A stretch of 64,000 nt of DNA from Bryoerythrophyllum caledonicum (taxonomy: Eukaryota > Streptophyta > Bryopsida > Pottiales > Pottiaceae): the NCBI GenBank assembly GCA_963971425.1, contig OZ020518.1:1379001-1443000 (forward strand), read 5' to 3'. The position numbers and the translations under genes were made by a program. This document shows positions 11,942 through 24,345 of the stretch, in pieces; within the stretch, counting starts at the first letter, position 1; each line of letters begins with the position of its first letter. Below the pieces are notes generated by a model. It made no database searches and had not been told where the DNA came from. It was given only the letters and a program-made list of their open reading frames with translations.

Positions 11942-12673
11942 TTACCTTAAGGGTATCTTTGTGTTAAGATGTGAATAGTTGCCAACACGTACTACGACAG
12001 GACCCTTTCCTGTTGGAGGCAAATATTTAACCTGTTTCAAATCAAAACTATCGATATCAATTCTAGACAACTCAAACCTAGACCCTTTCCTATTACAGGT
12101 ATGCCGGACATGAATTAGTATGCTTCTGACGTTGCGCGAGCCAGGATAAACTGGGGGCTTCCTTGAAGAATAAGACGGAGACGCTTGAGCATATGATGGA
12201 ACTGGGGTAGTATTAGTACGAGTAGCTAATTGATGAGATGAGGTCCATGAGATCTTTGACTCAACAAGGTTCACATCAGATAGTTCATCTTCCTCTGTAT
12301 CGCTAAGAATATGGACGCTTGGGTTAGACCTAGTGCCTAAACCGGGCACGAGTTCAGTATCACCAGAATCGCCCGGAGGAGTCCTGACGGCTACTGACGC
12401 ATGAGCAGCAAATTGAACATCTGTAACACCAAATACTTTGAATGAACCACGACACAAGCTCCAAAAATATCCAACCGCGTCACTGTCTTTCACTTAATAA
12501 ATGGACTGCTCATAATTACCTACGCTATCATAGACCTCTTGTTCAATGTGGACTGTGCCAACCCGATAACCAAAACGAACACATAGCAATGACTCGAATA
12601 TACAAACTGTGCCATTGTCGCCAATGGGCACGACAAGTGGAGCGCCGCCTTGATGAGAAGTAAGAGACGCCAT
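11942..12673 (-). pseudogene. Truncated second copy of the MULE-like transposase, N-terminus
   Basis: Reading leftward from ATG at 12673, the frame aligns with the N-terminus of the transposase at 6639. Matching pairs are VPIGDNG with FPLGEDD, VHIEQEVYDS with IFVEEEVFDD, VGYFW...FKVFGV with VGSFW...YRVYGV, and IDIDSFDLKQVKYLPP with INFDAIKLQQVDYLPP. A TAA at 12496-12494 falls where the first copy has Gln. The frame ends at 11942, before the zinc finger and DDE core, so only about a fifth of the protein remains. The 37-bp repeats begin just beyond its end. The sequence is well diverged, so this is another subfamily, not a recent duplicate. Confidence 0.75.
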
Positions 12674-12798
12674 GCACAGAGACTATCAGAAGCGGAGTTA
12701 GGTGAGGGAGGGGTTCATTGACAACTGAATTGCGAAAGAGAGATTGAACTAGCTTGCCACCCTCGTTCAAATACTGAACTGGTAAAGACTTGATTATA

Positions 12799-12885
12799 GC
12801 GGAAATATATTATCTTATAAAGAGCAACATACGGCGGAAATCTATATATTACGATAGAGTGAAATTACGGCGGAAATATATTAAT
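12799..12885. repeat. Three ACGGCGGAAATATATTA repeats
   Basis: Copies near 12799, 12832 and 12866 are spaced 33-34 bp apart upstream of the truncated minus-strand MULE copy. They are probably its subterminal or promoter repeats. They differ from the motif of the first copy. Confidence 0.6.
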
Positions 12886-13257
12886 CTATAGAGGATTACT
12901 CCTTTCCAGCCTGTTGGCGGCTTCAGTGGACAATGCGACAAGTTAATCTGAGAAACAAATTAGGAATATGAAAGTCGTGAGCTGAATTACCGTTTACCAA
13001 TATTGTTAATTGTCTTGTTGTAGCCACGGAATGAATACAACTTTAGATCTATCGGATCGTCATTTTTCAAATATGAAGATGCTTAACTTAAATTGTACCC
13101 CGTATTTGACGAATGGAACAGAGGTTAATATGGAAAAGCTATTGTAGGGCTTTGCGACAGCGTGTAAAAAACTAGATCTGATAAGAGCTTAATATTGAAT
13201 AGTAGGTCTTCGGTGTAAACGGAAGCAATATAAAGTAGAAGAAGATCTCTATCACCG
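12886..13257. other. Non-coding flank of the 11-kb transposon
   Basis: No ORF of interest was seen. It lies between the MULE remnant and the CACTG terminus at 13258, and may be the remaining 5' flank of the MULE copy into which the larger element inserted. Confidence 0.35.
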
Positions 13258-13297
13258 CACTGTAGGGTGGAAGCAAGCTAGGGTGGAGCACTTAGTA
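13258..13297 (+). repeat. Left terminal inverted repeat of the 11.1-kb element
   Basis: It begins CACTGTAGGGTGGAAGCA and pairs with 24346-24385 in reverse complement at roughly 80% identity with one small gap. Confidence 0.7.
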
Positions 13298-14214
13298 CGT
13301 CACGAGCAGTTTTTTCAGGGGGTCCCAAACTTCAATGGCCGGATTAGTAGTACTTCCAATGCAAAACTACTAATGTTTTTGGCAATGATGTTAGCAATAC
13401 TAATGAATATTATAAAACTATTGTGCTTTACTCCAAAAAACATTGGGAACACATAAATATATGTACTTTTTTAACTTTCAGAAAGTACATCACTGTCTGG
13501 AATAAAACAACAAAAGTACGAATATCATGTTGTTTGACAAAAGATAGTACAAATTCACACTTAGACAATGGAAGAACATGTTCAAAGCCTTCAAATGCAC
13601 ATTAAAAGTTGTGATAATTTTTAGTCGCTCATTGTGATTTTTACGGTCAAAGTGCTAAAATTGTTTTTGGGCAAAATATACTCAAAAATGATCCAAACTT
13701 CGTTTTTTTTCCAGTATCCAGTCGTTTTAAGGGGATCCCCATGTGGGTAGCAAACTGATTTTCAAGTAATATGAGTAGAAGGTGGCAAACTGAAACACCT
13801 TCCACTCCCGCAAAGGTACCAATTTTGTACTAAAGTACCTTTCACTACCTCGGAAGCGCCGCCAAGGATCATAATGACTCTGACAGTGCGTTGCTATTGG
13901 GTGCCGGCATTAGTAGTCGTCATTTCCTAGTGAGCTTTCCAGCGACTGACATTCCAGGATACGGTTAATTTTTGTGATCTGGATCTAATCAATTTGGCGG
14001 CAGTTCGTCTTCCTCCGATGTGCGCGGGAAGGTCCGTTGGTTTCTCATCTCGTTTGTTATTGTTGGTGTGTTGCGAGATCCGCAGAAGCTTGATTTTGGT
14101 TTAGAGATGCATGTTGCAAAATCACTGTTGCGAGATTTGGTGTAGAGTGGTCGACTAATTGGCTGTGAAACTGTCTGGAGGAGTGGCTGCAAGATTTTGG
14201 CAAGGATCAAAACG

Positions 14215-17200
14215 ATGGGAAATACTCGATTGGCACAACAGCGTCTAGGAATCTCGCGTCCTGGACCCGAAGTTAGGGCAGCAGCGGCCGCCAAGGCCGA
14301 AGCTGAGCGGGTGGTGCGCGCCGAAGGCGCTCGTATTCGGCAGGCTAGGAGGCGCGTGAGACTTGCACATGCAGCGGAGGCGGCGCTTCTGTTGTTGCAG
14401 TCCCAGGATGAAGATCCAGATCCCGCCCGTATCAGTGAGCGCTCTTCGTGTCGGATTTCGAACAAGCTTGCAGGAGCGATTAACAAAGAGTTGAAGGCGT
14501 GCGAAACACTAGGTTGTAGGCGCTTGGTAGTCGAGAAGATTCTCAATCACAACACCATCTGGCCTCAACTGCCTGAGTATTATCCCAGGCCGTGTGAAGC
14601 GAAATCGATTTACGTGTTCCTTGAGAGTTTCAGAACCGAGCTGCAGTCAGTAAAGACGGCGAATTCAAAAGTGTTTTTGGCGAGGAAAGGAGCCCTTCTT
14701 GATGCTGCAGTAAGCGAAGGATGCGACAGTTCAAGGACTCTCTTGCGTGTGCTTCAAGTTCACCCACGAAACATATACGCTGCTGTGGGGAGGAGGATCG
14801 GTGTTGACCCTGCAAATCAGTTCGCGCTTTTGGAGAGGAGAAAGCGTGCTGGAGTGACGGAGTATGTGAAGGAGAAGGTGCATTTGTGGTGGACTCAGCA
14901 AACTCGGGTCAGCCCCAACAAAAAAGATGTCACTCGAAAACGGATTGGGAGAAACAATTACTCAGTGCATGCAACGCACTACCTTACTGAGACTCAGGTT
15001 CGCATGCAAAAGCCTCACATTCAGTTGTTGTTGATAGTCTTTAAGTGCTTGATGACACATTCAGAACTCAAAGATAACCTTGTGCTCCTCTAGTTTTCCG
15101 AAGCTTTCCATGCATTCTTGAAGTCTCTCTGGATAGACTAAAAACGAGTTCAGGGTTTTATATTTTAGTTATAGATCGTGGGAGGGATTGGGTTTAGGGG
15201 TTCAGGGTGAACGAGTTTCAGTGAATTAGTCAGTCCTTATTGCCTGGGGTTTAAGGGGAGAATACAGTGCAGGATCCCTATACGTTCATCACACTAGATT
15301 ACTGTATTTGATAGTTGAACGCCAATCAGATTGCTTTTATCATGTGCTGATTTTTGTACTGTTTGTGATGCATAGTAGATAGTCTTGGTTTCGTGAAGTT
15401 CATGTATGCTACAAAACTTGTACTCTGATCACACCAGAGTACAAGTTGTGTTTAGAGCTCCGGATGTACTGTTTGCTCACTACCTTGATTGGTAAGGCTC
15501 ATGTACAGTCGAGGTAATAGTGCTTAAAGAGAATTCCCCGTGTTAATCTTGGTACTTTCTGATAATAAGTTTGAGAAAAGTACATGAGAGTATATTTTTT
15601 TATGGCAGTTTGTATCATTCACTACTGTGTGTACCTTATGTGGTTATAGTTGGTACAAAATGCTCTACTGAATGTACTTAAAGTATGGAACTGACCGGCT
15701 TCATTGTGTACTTCGTACTATAAGTACAGAAAGAGTAGAGCAGTAGTTGTAGAAAGGTGATAGAGGTACACACAGTGGTCCCTAACCTGTAATCCCTTTA
15801 CACTGTTTGTTTACAATTTACTGATGTGTTTGCTACTCTTGGACATACCCAACTCTTTTTAAATTTCAGGGATGCCCACCCTGAGTGCAGGATCAAACAA
15901 AGGGCTTTTGAGTACTTAAAACCCTGGTACGTAAAAACTCTCAAAGATCAAAATACGTGTTGTTGTATCTATCACACAGAAATGGATATGATGAGAACAG
16001 GGTTAAATGATCTTAGGTCTTGTTCTAAAGGTTTACATTCATCTCAGTCTTGCAATTGTGCATGCAATATTTGTGGAGATGGACAGGGGCATTGTGAGGC
16101 GCATTCCCATGCTTTTGAGAGATTAACAATGTTATGGACATCTTGTGTGTGTCCAAAGGGTGATTTTGATAAGTGGCACGTGTTAGATTGCCTCATGGAT
16201 AATTGTGGTGAATGTGGGATAAGGAAACTTAACTTTTGCCCTCATGAGTTGAGCTTTAGTACTGATCAAATAGTTAAGTGGAAATGCTTTGAGCAAGTTG
16301 TTATTGGGGTTCATGAGGATACTGGTCGTGATAGTAAAAGAATTCAGCAGGTTCACAAGGAAACTTCCCCAGGTGAGTTCGTATCTTACCTTAAATCTAA
16401 GGTGGGAAATTTCATAATCCACAATTTTGTGGCAAACTGGCAGGACTGTGAGTGCAGAAAGATGATGAACAATTTACCTCAAGGTGTTTTGATATCACAC
16501 ATTGATTTTGCTGAGAATTACAGTTTTGCAATACAAAACGAAATACAGTCAATGCATTGGTATTCCACATCCATAACCATCTTAGTTCACATCACATTGT
16601 GGAGATTACCCCCAAATGAGGCAGGTGAGGATGGTGGGATACAAAAGTATACCCACTATTACATTTCTGACGATAAGAAACACGACACGCTTTTTGTGCA
16701 ACACTGTTTGCTGTTGCATTGGAACTGGATGTTGAATTCTAGCTGTAGGCCGGTGGAGCATTGGGTGTACAGTGACGGCTGCGCAACACAATTCAAAGGA
16801 TCTCGTACAATGTACTTTGTTGCTCGATACCCAGGTCTGACGGGGTGCAGCATGAGGTGGAATTATTTTGGCAGTGGACACGGGAAAGGTACCCCCCTCA
16901 ATGTTTGGTTTAACTTGCAGCTCTAAAAATGTTGGTCTTATATTCTGTACTTCATAAGGCAAGGTGGAGAGTCCATGGTACTAATAGTAGTGATGGTGAA
17001 AAAAGACCAAATTTTTAGTGACTGGTCTGCTGGTTTCCACTTTATAATGTACAATTGGGCTACAGTAGTCGTACTCGGAGTACAGTTAGTGCCTTCGGAA
17101 CTGTGTGGCTACTACTCGTAGTGTAGGAGGAGTTGACTTCGAGTAGTACAATGAGCTCCGTATGCTGAGTAGCTTTTGAGTACCCCGTTGCTACTTACAG

Positions 17201-18320
17201 TACAGATTTCAGTATAGTCATTGCCTGTTTTGTACATTTTACCAGGACTTCAGATACAATGAGTACAACATACCACATTTATGACATGGTTTTGGTGCCT
17301 TGTATCACAAATGGAGTACAAATAGTTGATTAATATGAGTATGTTTTGTACTAATTGTACATGCAACATGTGGCAAGGGCTCGGTTGCTTTGGGCCAGTA
17401 CTAACTAGTTTTCATGTCTGATCTTAATAGGTGAATGGGATGGTGCGGGCGCGGTCATCAAGAGGGCCATTCGAATGCATCAGATCCAGCATCCAGAGGA
17501 TGAGATGGCAAATGCGGGGCATGTAGTTGATTTTCTGAAATCCAGATTTTCTAACCGTGTTGTGAGTTCGTATGAGCAGTCGAAAGAGTTGCCCATATCT
17601 CGCGAGTTTTGGCACATTGGGATAGAAGGTGTGGACAGAACTAATGAGTGGGAATGCAAAACGATTCCGGGCTCTAGCAAGTTTCATTCAATTTTAGGAC
17701 AATCACAGACTGACCCAACCTTGCTTTTGGTCCGTGAATTGTCGTGCTTTTGTGCTCCTTGTATTAATCTTGATTGGGTAAATTGTGAGCAGCAGACACA
17801 CGTTTCCCACTGGCGTGTGGTCCGCTTGAGGCCAAAATCTACTGGACCTGTACAAGCTCAGATTGCCGCAGTTGAAGAGCCAACCGTTTTGCCTGATAAT
17901 GGAGGTGCTGGAGTGCAAGGGGATATCCTTCAGGTGGGCGACAACTTCGTCATACCAGCGGAGGAAGGCAACGATGAGGGGGTCGAGTTTTACATTCTCC
18001 AATGCCAGAAGTCCAAGTTCCGGGTCCAGCAAGATTTCATGTGTCCATGGGGCGGCGATTTCAGAAAGGACGACTATGTCATATCAGGTTCATACTATCA
18101 GAAGTATGGCATGGCTTCTGATACATATGTTCTCCTTGATGCTTCTCCCATAGCGCATGTGGATGCGCATTTGGTGAGACATTGCAAATTTGCAATGATC
18201 TTGGCTTCTCATGTCGTTAGGGGTAATTCTGCTGTGTATAGGTTGGGTGTAGAGACAGAGCTTCTAATCAAGGAGGCTCTCAGAAATTGGTGGGCTACGG
18301 ACTTGGCATTAGAGTCGTAG
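14215..18320 (+). CDS. DDE-like transposase with SGHGKG...EWDGAGAVIKR motif
   Basis: ATG at 14215 starts MGNTRLAQQRLGISRPG and an Ala/Arg-rich helix, then a conserved HATHYLTETQ region near 14980. After a first intron (acceptor TTTCAG at about 15869; donor not resolved in phase) comes DAHPECRIKQRAFEYLKPWYV and a Cys/His-rich block (CCCIYH, CNCACNIC, CGECGIRKLNFC). The likely catalytic core is HIDFAENYSFA (Asp), VYSDGCATQFKG (Asp) and YFGSGHGKG. Intron 16889-17430 joins exactly as GKG|EWDGAGAVIKRAI. The C-terminal part ends at TAG 18318-18320. The family is a widespread uncharacterised RNase-H-fold transposase type; the DDE role is inferred. Both the intron and the surrounding DNA are rich in GTAC. 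It looks nearly intact. Confidence 0.7.
15094..15868. other. Intron of the DDE-like gene, GTAC-rich
   Basis: No coding signal was found. The DNA is studded with AGTAC/GTACT (for example 15577-15586 and 15700-15726), as are the intron at 16889-17430 and the minus-strand intron at 20843-21405. The clustering of the tetramer palindrome GTAC in all three introns is unusual. Confidence 0.5.
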
Positions 18321-18472
18321 ACATGTGCAGGTCTTTGCTTGACCCTGGATGGATGTTCAAGGGCTACTTTTAGTTGATTTAGGCATATTCTCTGCTGCTT
18401 TCAGCGCCATGGTCACTGTGCTTGTACTTGCACAATGACAAGAGATATTGTCCTTTTGCTTAATTTTCGCCT

Positions 18473-19703
18473 TTAATATCGAGGTGGGGCTGAGCAGCTT
18501 CCCAGCTTCCTACCACGGCAGAGTTTGCTTCCACAGAAACAAGGGGCACTCCCTGGTGCCTCCCAAAAAGCCGTCCCGTAGTCCTGTACATGATCCACAG
18601 AAGAAGTGAGTTTTCAGCCAACAGATAGAGAAAAGCAAGTACTGAACCAGCCCTAGCACTCGGATGACAGTAGAAAATTAGGAAGTTCAAGCGATAACAA
18701 AACAGTAGGAAATTAAGAGATTTGTTACCCAAGTTAGTTCCTCAAGGGGATAGATATGCCTTTTGCCAAAAAATGCCACATGGTAGATATGAGGATCACG
18801 GCTTTCAATCCTCACTGGATAGTCCATCAAATTGGCATCTTCACAGCGATGGTTAACAAACCTCCCGACGTTGCCGTATTTGAAACCGTCTATACACAGA
18901 GCTTCAGTGTCCTTCACCCCAGCCTCGGTTTTCCAATCCGCGTTCAAGTCCAGCGTATACCAGCCGTGGATAAGTGATTCTGCATGCCTGCTAATGAGCT
19001 CTGCATTGCTACAAACCTCTCCTACATATTCAAACACAAATGAACCAATGGGAATGGGCTGAAAAGTTCGAACCCCCCAGCCTTTCTCTCTAGTCCAGAA
19101 GACCCCCACCTTCACCTTCATGCCGTGTTGAACCACCCTGTTACCACACTCCATGTGACAACCACACGTCAAATTGCACTCCCATATAAACTTTCTGGGC
19201 ACATGCCCATGACAAGTAACATTGAGGTCAAAATTTGCCCCATTTCCCCCGCTGCCCACGTAACATCCGTGCCCCTTGTCACAGAAGAGTAGCTCTGGCT
19301 CCCCCTACAAAGCAACACAATCCAACACGAAATGTCAATGTCAATTATCTAACATAAACACCTTGAAGGGAATTCTATAAAGCAAGTTCTATGAAGTAAA
19401 TTACATAAAGCTGAATCGTACCTGCTTCAGCATGTGAGGGGCCAACCTTCCGCCCTCGGTGTAAGCAAACTACCCTCCATTCTTCATTGCGCACTCACAT
19501 GCCGGTGCTTCTAGCAAGCAGTTTCTCACTGTACAGCTGCACATGCTTTCTAGAGCATTTTCTACAACTACATGCTCAGAGAAAACGCTCTTTGTTACAT
19601 ATGTGAATGGCAACATGTGGCAAGGGCCTTCCACGTGGTTAAACACTGGAACCGCATGTTGTTCTCTCCCTCTAGACAGATCATTGCAATCTACCCAAGG
19701 AGC
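18473..19703 (-). CDS. Transposon-borne SUVR-type histone H3K9 methyltransferase
   Basis: Three exons join in phase 0: 19703-19422, 19304-18729 and 18583-18473. Exon one is a pre-SET domain (VPVFNHVEGPCHMLP, CSCTVRNC, ACECAMKNGG...FAYT). Exon two runs from CGCHMECGNRVVQ into SET: EKGWGVRTFQPIPIGSFVFE, YTLDLNADW, ALCIDGFKYGNVGRF, NHRCEDANLMD, EELTW. Exon three supplies DYG and the post-SET CFCGSKLCRGR. The order and residues match plant SUVR1/2/4 (lysine methylation of H3K9), including the SUVR-type NHRCEDAN. One TAG interrupts the pre-SET where Glu is expected (GG*FAYT). Convergent with the transposase gene. A 5' exon is probably missing; it may be the C-terminal end of the RING-like gene just upstream. 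Confidence 0.82.
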
Positions 19704-19905
19704 CTGCCCAAATAGAAAAAAGGGTTATAAAACAATAACCCATAGTGGTGAAAACACTTTCATATTAATAACCTAAACAAGATAAGGAGGATCTTATCTT
19801 ACATAACTCACAACCTACTGCTTGCAAGTCACTTGGCTGGCAAGATCCTAAACATAGCTATAAAACATATTAGAAATAACAGTGTGCTGGGGCTAAGTCA
19901 CCGTT

Positions 19906-22900
19906 TTACCATTTTTTCCTCCCCTTGGTTCCCGACTGTGCCAACTGAACTCCAAGGGCGAGTGACTCCATCTTCTTTACCTTCTTCTTTGGGCCTCCAG
20001 GACCTGTCCCATGGATGTCCATCTCCATGGCCTTCATCGCATCCTCCCGGTTCCCCATGGATCGCCGGTTTCCGCTGGTTCGTCGTGGTGATGGCTCAAT
20101 GTCCACATCCATGTCGTCTGAAGAACATTTCCTGGCCGGAAGAGACCCCCGCTTGTTGCGTCCATCACCTAGCTGAGTGGGAGAGAAGACGATCGCGTGG
20201 TGCTCCTCCTCGGACTTCCGTCGCCTTCCACGTGTAAGCACACGTTCAACTACAGCAAACGTCTCGGTGACGGAAGGCCCATCCACGTCCACCCCCTTTG
20301 CGATTGAAACAAGGTCCAGCACGGTCCCAACGCCGTTGTTAGTGGCCCCGTTTGCCACTTCTTGCAGTGGCGGTGACACATCCCCTATATTTTGGCTGTC
20401 GTCCCCAAAATCCGCCGCAAGAGACATTTCAGGGGCCTCTCCGTCTGATACATTTGGGGATTCATGTAGACTTCCCTTCACAATGTCTGCAAGCCATCAA
20501 CAGAAGGCACAAAAGTACAGTAAGTATTTGATGGCAAATGCAGTGCAAACGTTATATGGGACTAGTTATAAATTCTGGAGTACGTACCTTGGTTTGGTGA
20601 CACCGTGGGTACCACTCGTGTGTCCGATTTCTCCTGGCATTGAGCCTCGGCGGGTTTTTGTGCCACACGAGCGGGTTGTGGCATAGGCATCACAAATTCC
20701 CTTTCCTTCTCGAGGTTCACGCTCTTCATTGCCGGCGACGAAGATGGACCCCCATCCCTGGTCCCATTAGGGATAGCCCTGCAAGAAGCAGCGAGCTCTT
20801 GGACAAACTCTCGCCTGTCTGAAATGACATTAGGACGAGGACCTGCACATAGCACAGAAGTGAATTAACAGGCTATCATAGTCGGCCAAGATGGAAGTGA
20901 AAGTACACTAACTACTTCATATGTACTATAGAAGTGCTTAAAGTGTACCTAAGCTGTTCATGAAACACTGTAAGTACAAAATTTCGTACTCAAGGACCCA
21001 ACATGTACATATTGTTGTGTAAAGTAAGTAGGTTGAGTATTAAAAATGCTTCCACATACACTTCTTGTACCCCTGTACCCTGGCTTCGTACATAGATTAC
21101 TACTTTCCCACTTTTTATCACATCAGTAGTACCAATTTCGAAAATTGCGTCAAGTGAACCTAAGTTGTTCATTGTCTGTACTTCTATTCTGTAACTAGAC
21201 TACTGATCGTACCACTTTGGACATACACTATCTACTAACTTCACACCACATTACTCTAAGAGATCAAAGTTCAACGCATAGTATTCTAACTGTGGACAGT
21301 TGGATATTCAACAAAGCTCCGAAGTACCTAAGAGTACCACTGTCCTACTTAAACTATGCATTATGCCATCATGCACCAATTTAAATTAGAAGGTTAGATA
21401 CATACCCGATTCCGCAATGCCTTTCCCTTTACAATCCGATGGCTGACCTTCATTACGCATGGGTACCTCCTCTGGAAGGACCGCCTGAAGCTCCTGCTGT
21501 TGTGCAGTATCTTCACTTGCAAGAAACCAGCCAAAGCTCTTGTACCAATTCGCGCTCCCTTCCCAAATACAATTTGCCTCCACACATTTGTTCCCCTTGC
21601 TGAAAACAACTAGAGAACACCATGGATGGTACAGATGTTTGCAATTTGCCACAACAATATCAAAATCTGGAAACTCAAATTCACACAGTGAGCACCGTGT
21701 GATCGAGAGGTAAGTCTCATTTACGACAGACCCGGCTGGCTTGGGGTACGTGAAAGGCCAAGGTTGAATCGAGCGCGGCAGACCGCCGCTCTGAAGTTTG
21801 GCTATCTCTTCGATGAACGCTGCAAGTTGTCGCTGCTTCAGGACGATGCTTGTTTCCGAGTGCTGCAGCTCCTCGGCTTTCTTCTCAGCATCCCGTTTCG
21901 AATTGACAAATTTGACCTCATGGTCGGCCTTCATGATGCCTAGTATGGTCTTCTTTGTCTCTGCTTCCACAACCCCTTCATCAGTTGCTGGGACCCTTGA
22001 CTGCAGGCCTTCGAGTTGCAAATCCAGGCTCCCAAGAAACAACTCGATGCTCCTTGCCCGGCCTGCCCAGCCTGATCTCTTCGTGCTTGGGTTGGAGCCA
22101 AGGCTGCACGCGACTCGCTCATCTCCACGGACAGCACTCGCATCAGTGCATTCATGTGCGACACCCTCTCCTGCGTACGCGAGTCCGCGGCTTCCTCGAA
22201 GCGAGTCGGTATTCTTGATGCACAAACTTCAGACTCTTGCTGTACAGCCAATGCCACATCTTGAGCTAGCTACTATCTAGTGCTGGAGTGCTAATGGTGC
22301 CACAGTCCAAGCATCAAACACAAACACAAGCATGCATCACAAAAAAAATAGATCATCTGTAAAGAAGACCTTACCCGCCTCGATGACCCCCCCTTTCCTA
22401 GACACGCTGCCATGCCTTTCTCCAACTTGACTTTTTTGAAGCCGTCTCGAATTAACTCCACGCCTTTTTGCTTACAGAGCACCAGCTTTGCTCTCTGCGT
22501 ATCCCACCGTTGTCTTTGGATGTGGTTAGTCTCCTGGCCGTAGGCGGCCCAGTTCACCTTCCCCCTCCCTCTGTCGTGCTTCAAAGCAATGCCTTGAGCA
22601 AATTTAATCTTCAAGAAACTCGGCATCTTATCCTTGTCATGCTGGTACACAATTGGGTGTAAGTATTTCACCCTCGCTAGGACGCTCTTGTCGGTGCAGT
22701 CCTGCCACTTGTAGCCTGCACGGCCGCCCTTTCCGCACCGCCTCCCAAACAAACCTGCAACCAGCTCCTCCGGCACCTCACCTTTTTTGAAGCGATGTGG
22801 GTTCAGGCCGGTGCCCTCGAGCATGTAGTTGTTCTTGAAATCACTGATGTGCAGTATGGGAGGCGGTTCCTTAAGTTTGGCAAGAGCTCCTTCGATGTCA

Positions 22901-23013
22901 TATATCTCCTGCTCTTCCTCAGAGTCGGTTACAACTTCTTCATCCCGCTGCCTCCCGACTGAGAGAGATTTCTTTCCCGATGTCTTTTCTCCATTCTTGG
23001 TCGGCTGAAGCAT
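19906..23013 (-). CDS. RING-like zinc-finger protein of the 11.1-kb element
   Basis: Four exons: 23013-22375, about 22260-21406, 20842-20588 and 20486-19906, with consistent phases at the last two junctions. Exon one (MLQPTKNGEKTSGKKSLSVG) is acidic then basic. Exon two has a helical region, then a RING-like finger: CSLCEFEF, NCKHLYHPWC, NKCVEANC, followed by NWYKSFGWF. A one-base shift near 22050 splits exon two. The final exon ends in Lys-rich PKKKVKKM and KGRKKW, likely nuclear signals. The CxHxxHPxC core and the following W...FG resemble the RING protein at 34561. A GT just at its apparent stop (TG|GTAAAAC) leaves open that it splices into the SET exons at 19703, making one RING-SET protein. 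Confidence 0.6.
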
Positions 23014-23970
23014 GCTGAAAACCTATACACTCTCACCGGGCAACAAGCAGTCAATTACAAACTAAACCGTCTGGGAGTGCATATGTGCACTACCAGCACC
23101 CTAAATCCTGGAACGGCAATTCAGCACTCCGCAGAAGCTTTCAACAAACACAGACAAACTTTCCCAAAAACTAAGACTGACTTGAATCTGCTAGGCATGG
23201 CACCTGAAGTGTCGACCTTGTTACGAGTAATCTCAGGGCGACCAGCCTTGCTTCTGACCTCAAGGGCCGTGCACTCTCGCAGCGTCTCCACCCTAGATCG
23301 CAGCACCCCACACATTCGGTGTGTCCTGCTCATTTCACCTGTGTAGCTCGCATTGTAATAAACACAAATGCATCAAACTACAACCCAAAACCCAAAACCT
23401 CACAATGCCTGGACATCCAACCTGACATGTAGCCACCAGATCTAACTTACAATCACTCGCTGGCAAAAGAATCCGACTCAAACATGAGAAAATAGTGCTC
23501 GACAAGAAAACTGAGGATGTTCACGTACCTCTAGCAAGTTCACACAGAGACGCAAAACGACGACCTTCATCACGACGACCTGCAATGCGCTTAAGAAAGA
23601 GCGGTGGAGCTCACACAGAGCTTTCAGCAACCGATTGTGAGCCCTCACTATCGCACCTACATTACAACCGTAAACCCTAGATCCCAACTCGCTACCTAAA
23701 CCAACACTAACCCAAGCCGCCTGCACAAAGAAAACACGACAATTCAAAATTGCCCAACACCCTGGACTCACAAAAATTGGCCTATACGCATAATGCCGAC
23801 CTTCCTACACCTGCTTCAGTCGATCCTAAACCTCCAAAACAGGACCTAAACTCTAAAACAGCAGCCATTCGCCCTCCTCCTCCAGCGCTTCCGCGACAGC
23901 AGCGCGCGCAATAGAGAGGATTCAAAACACGCCGATCTCCGAGACTCCAGGCGGAGGTGCGAGACGAAGT
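23014..23970. other. Upstream region of the RING-like gene
   Basis: Several frames are open but none has a domain, conserved motif or splice partner. The minus-strand frame 23771-23478 and the + frame 23077-23346 overlap and look like chance. Probably promoter and subterminal DNA. Confidence 0.4.
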
Positions 23971-23973
23971 TAA

Positions 23974-24139
23974 CCGGTAATCACCAGTCTGGACGTTGTG
24001 ACCACCGGTGATCACCAGTGGTGCCATTCCCGCCAATTATGAGCCACTGATCTGCAAGATCTCAGCTGTCAAACCCCACCCCAACCGCCAACGACCGGTG
24101 ATCAGCAGTTCATGGTCGTGGACGACTGGTGATAGCCGG
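23974..24139. repeat. Subterminal CCGGTGATCACCRG palindromes
   Basis: Four copies lie in 166 bp inside the right end of the 11.1-kb element: CCGGTAATCACCAG (23974), CCGGTGATCACCAG (24005), CCGGTGATCAGCAG (24095) and CTGGTGATAGCCGG (24126). The core GGTGATCACC is a perfect palindrome. The layout CCGG-N-GATC-N-CCGG parallels the CCGGAGATCTCCGG sites of the 18-kb element. Confidence 0.65.
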
Positions 24140-24345
24140 TCTATGTGTCACAAAATTAAACCTCGCCGATAGCCTCCAAAAACTACACTCTACACGACTT
24201 TCGAGGCTCCTAAAGCCGCGCGTGCCACACCACCTGCCAGACTGTAGGAATGCTAAAAATATTCATTTATACTCAATGTACACAAGGCAAATTGGATCCC
24301 AAAGAAGGATTGACTTTTACCACTTTTTTGGTACAATAGGTTGTC

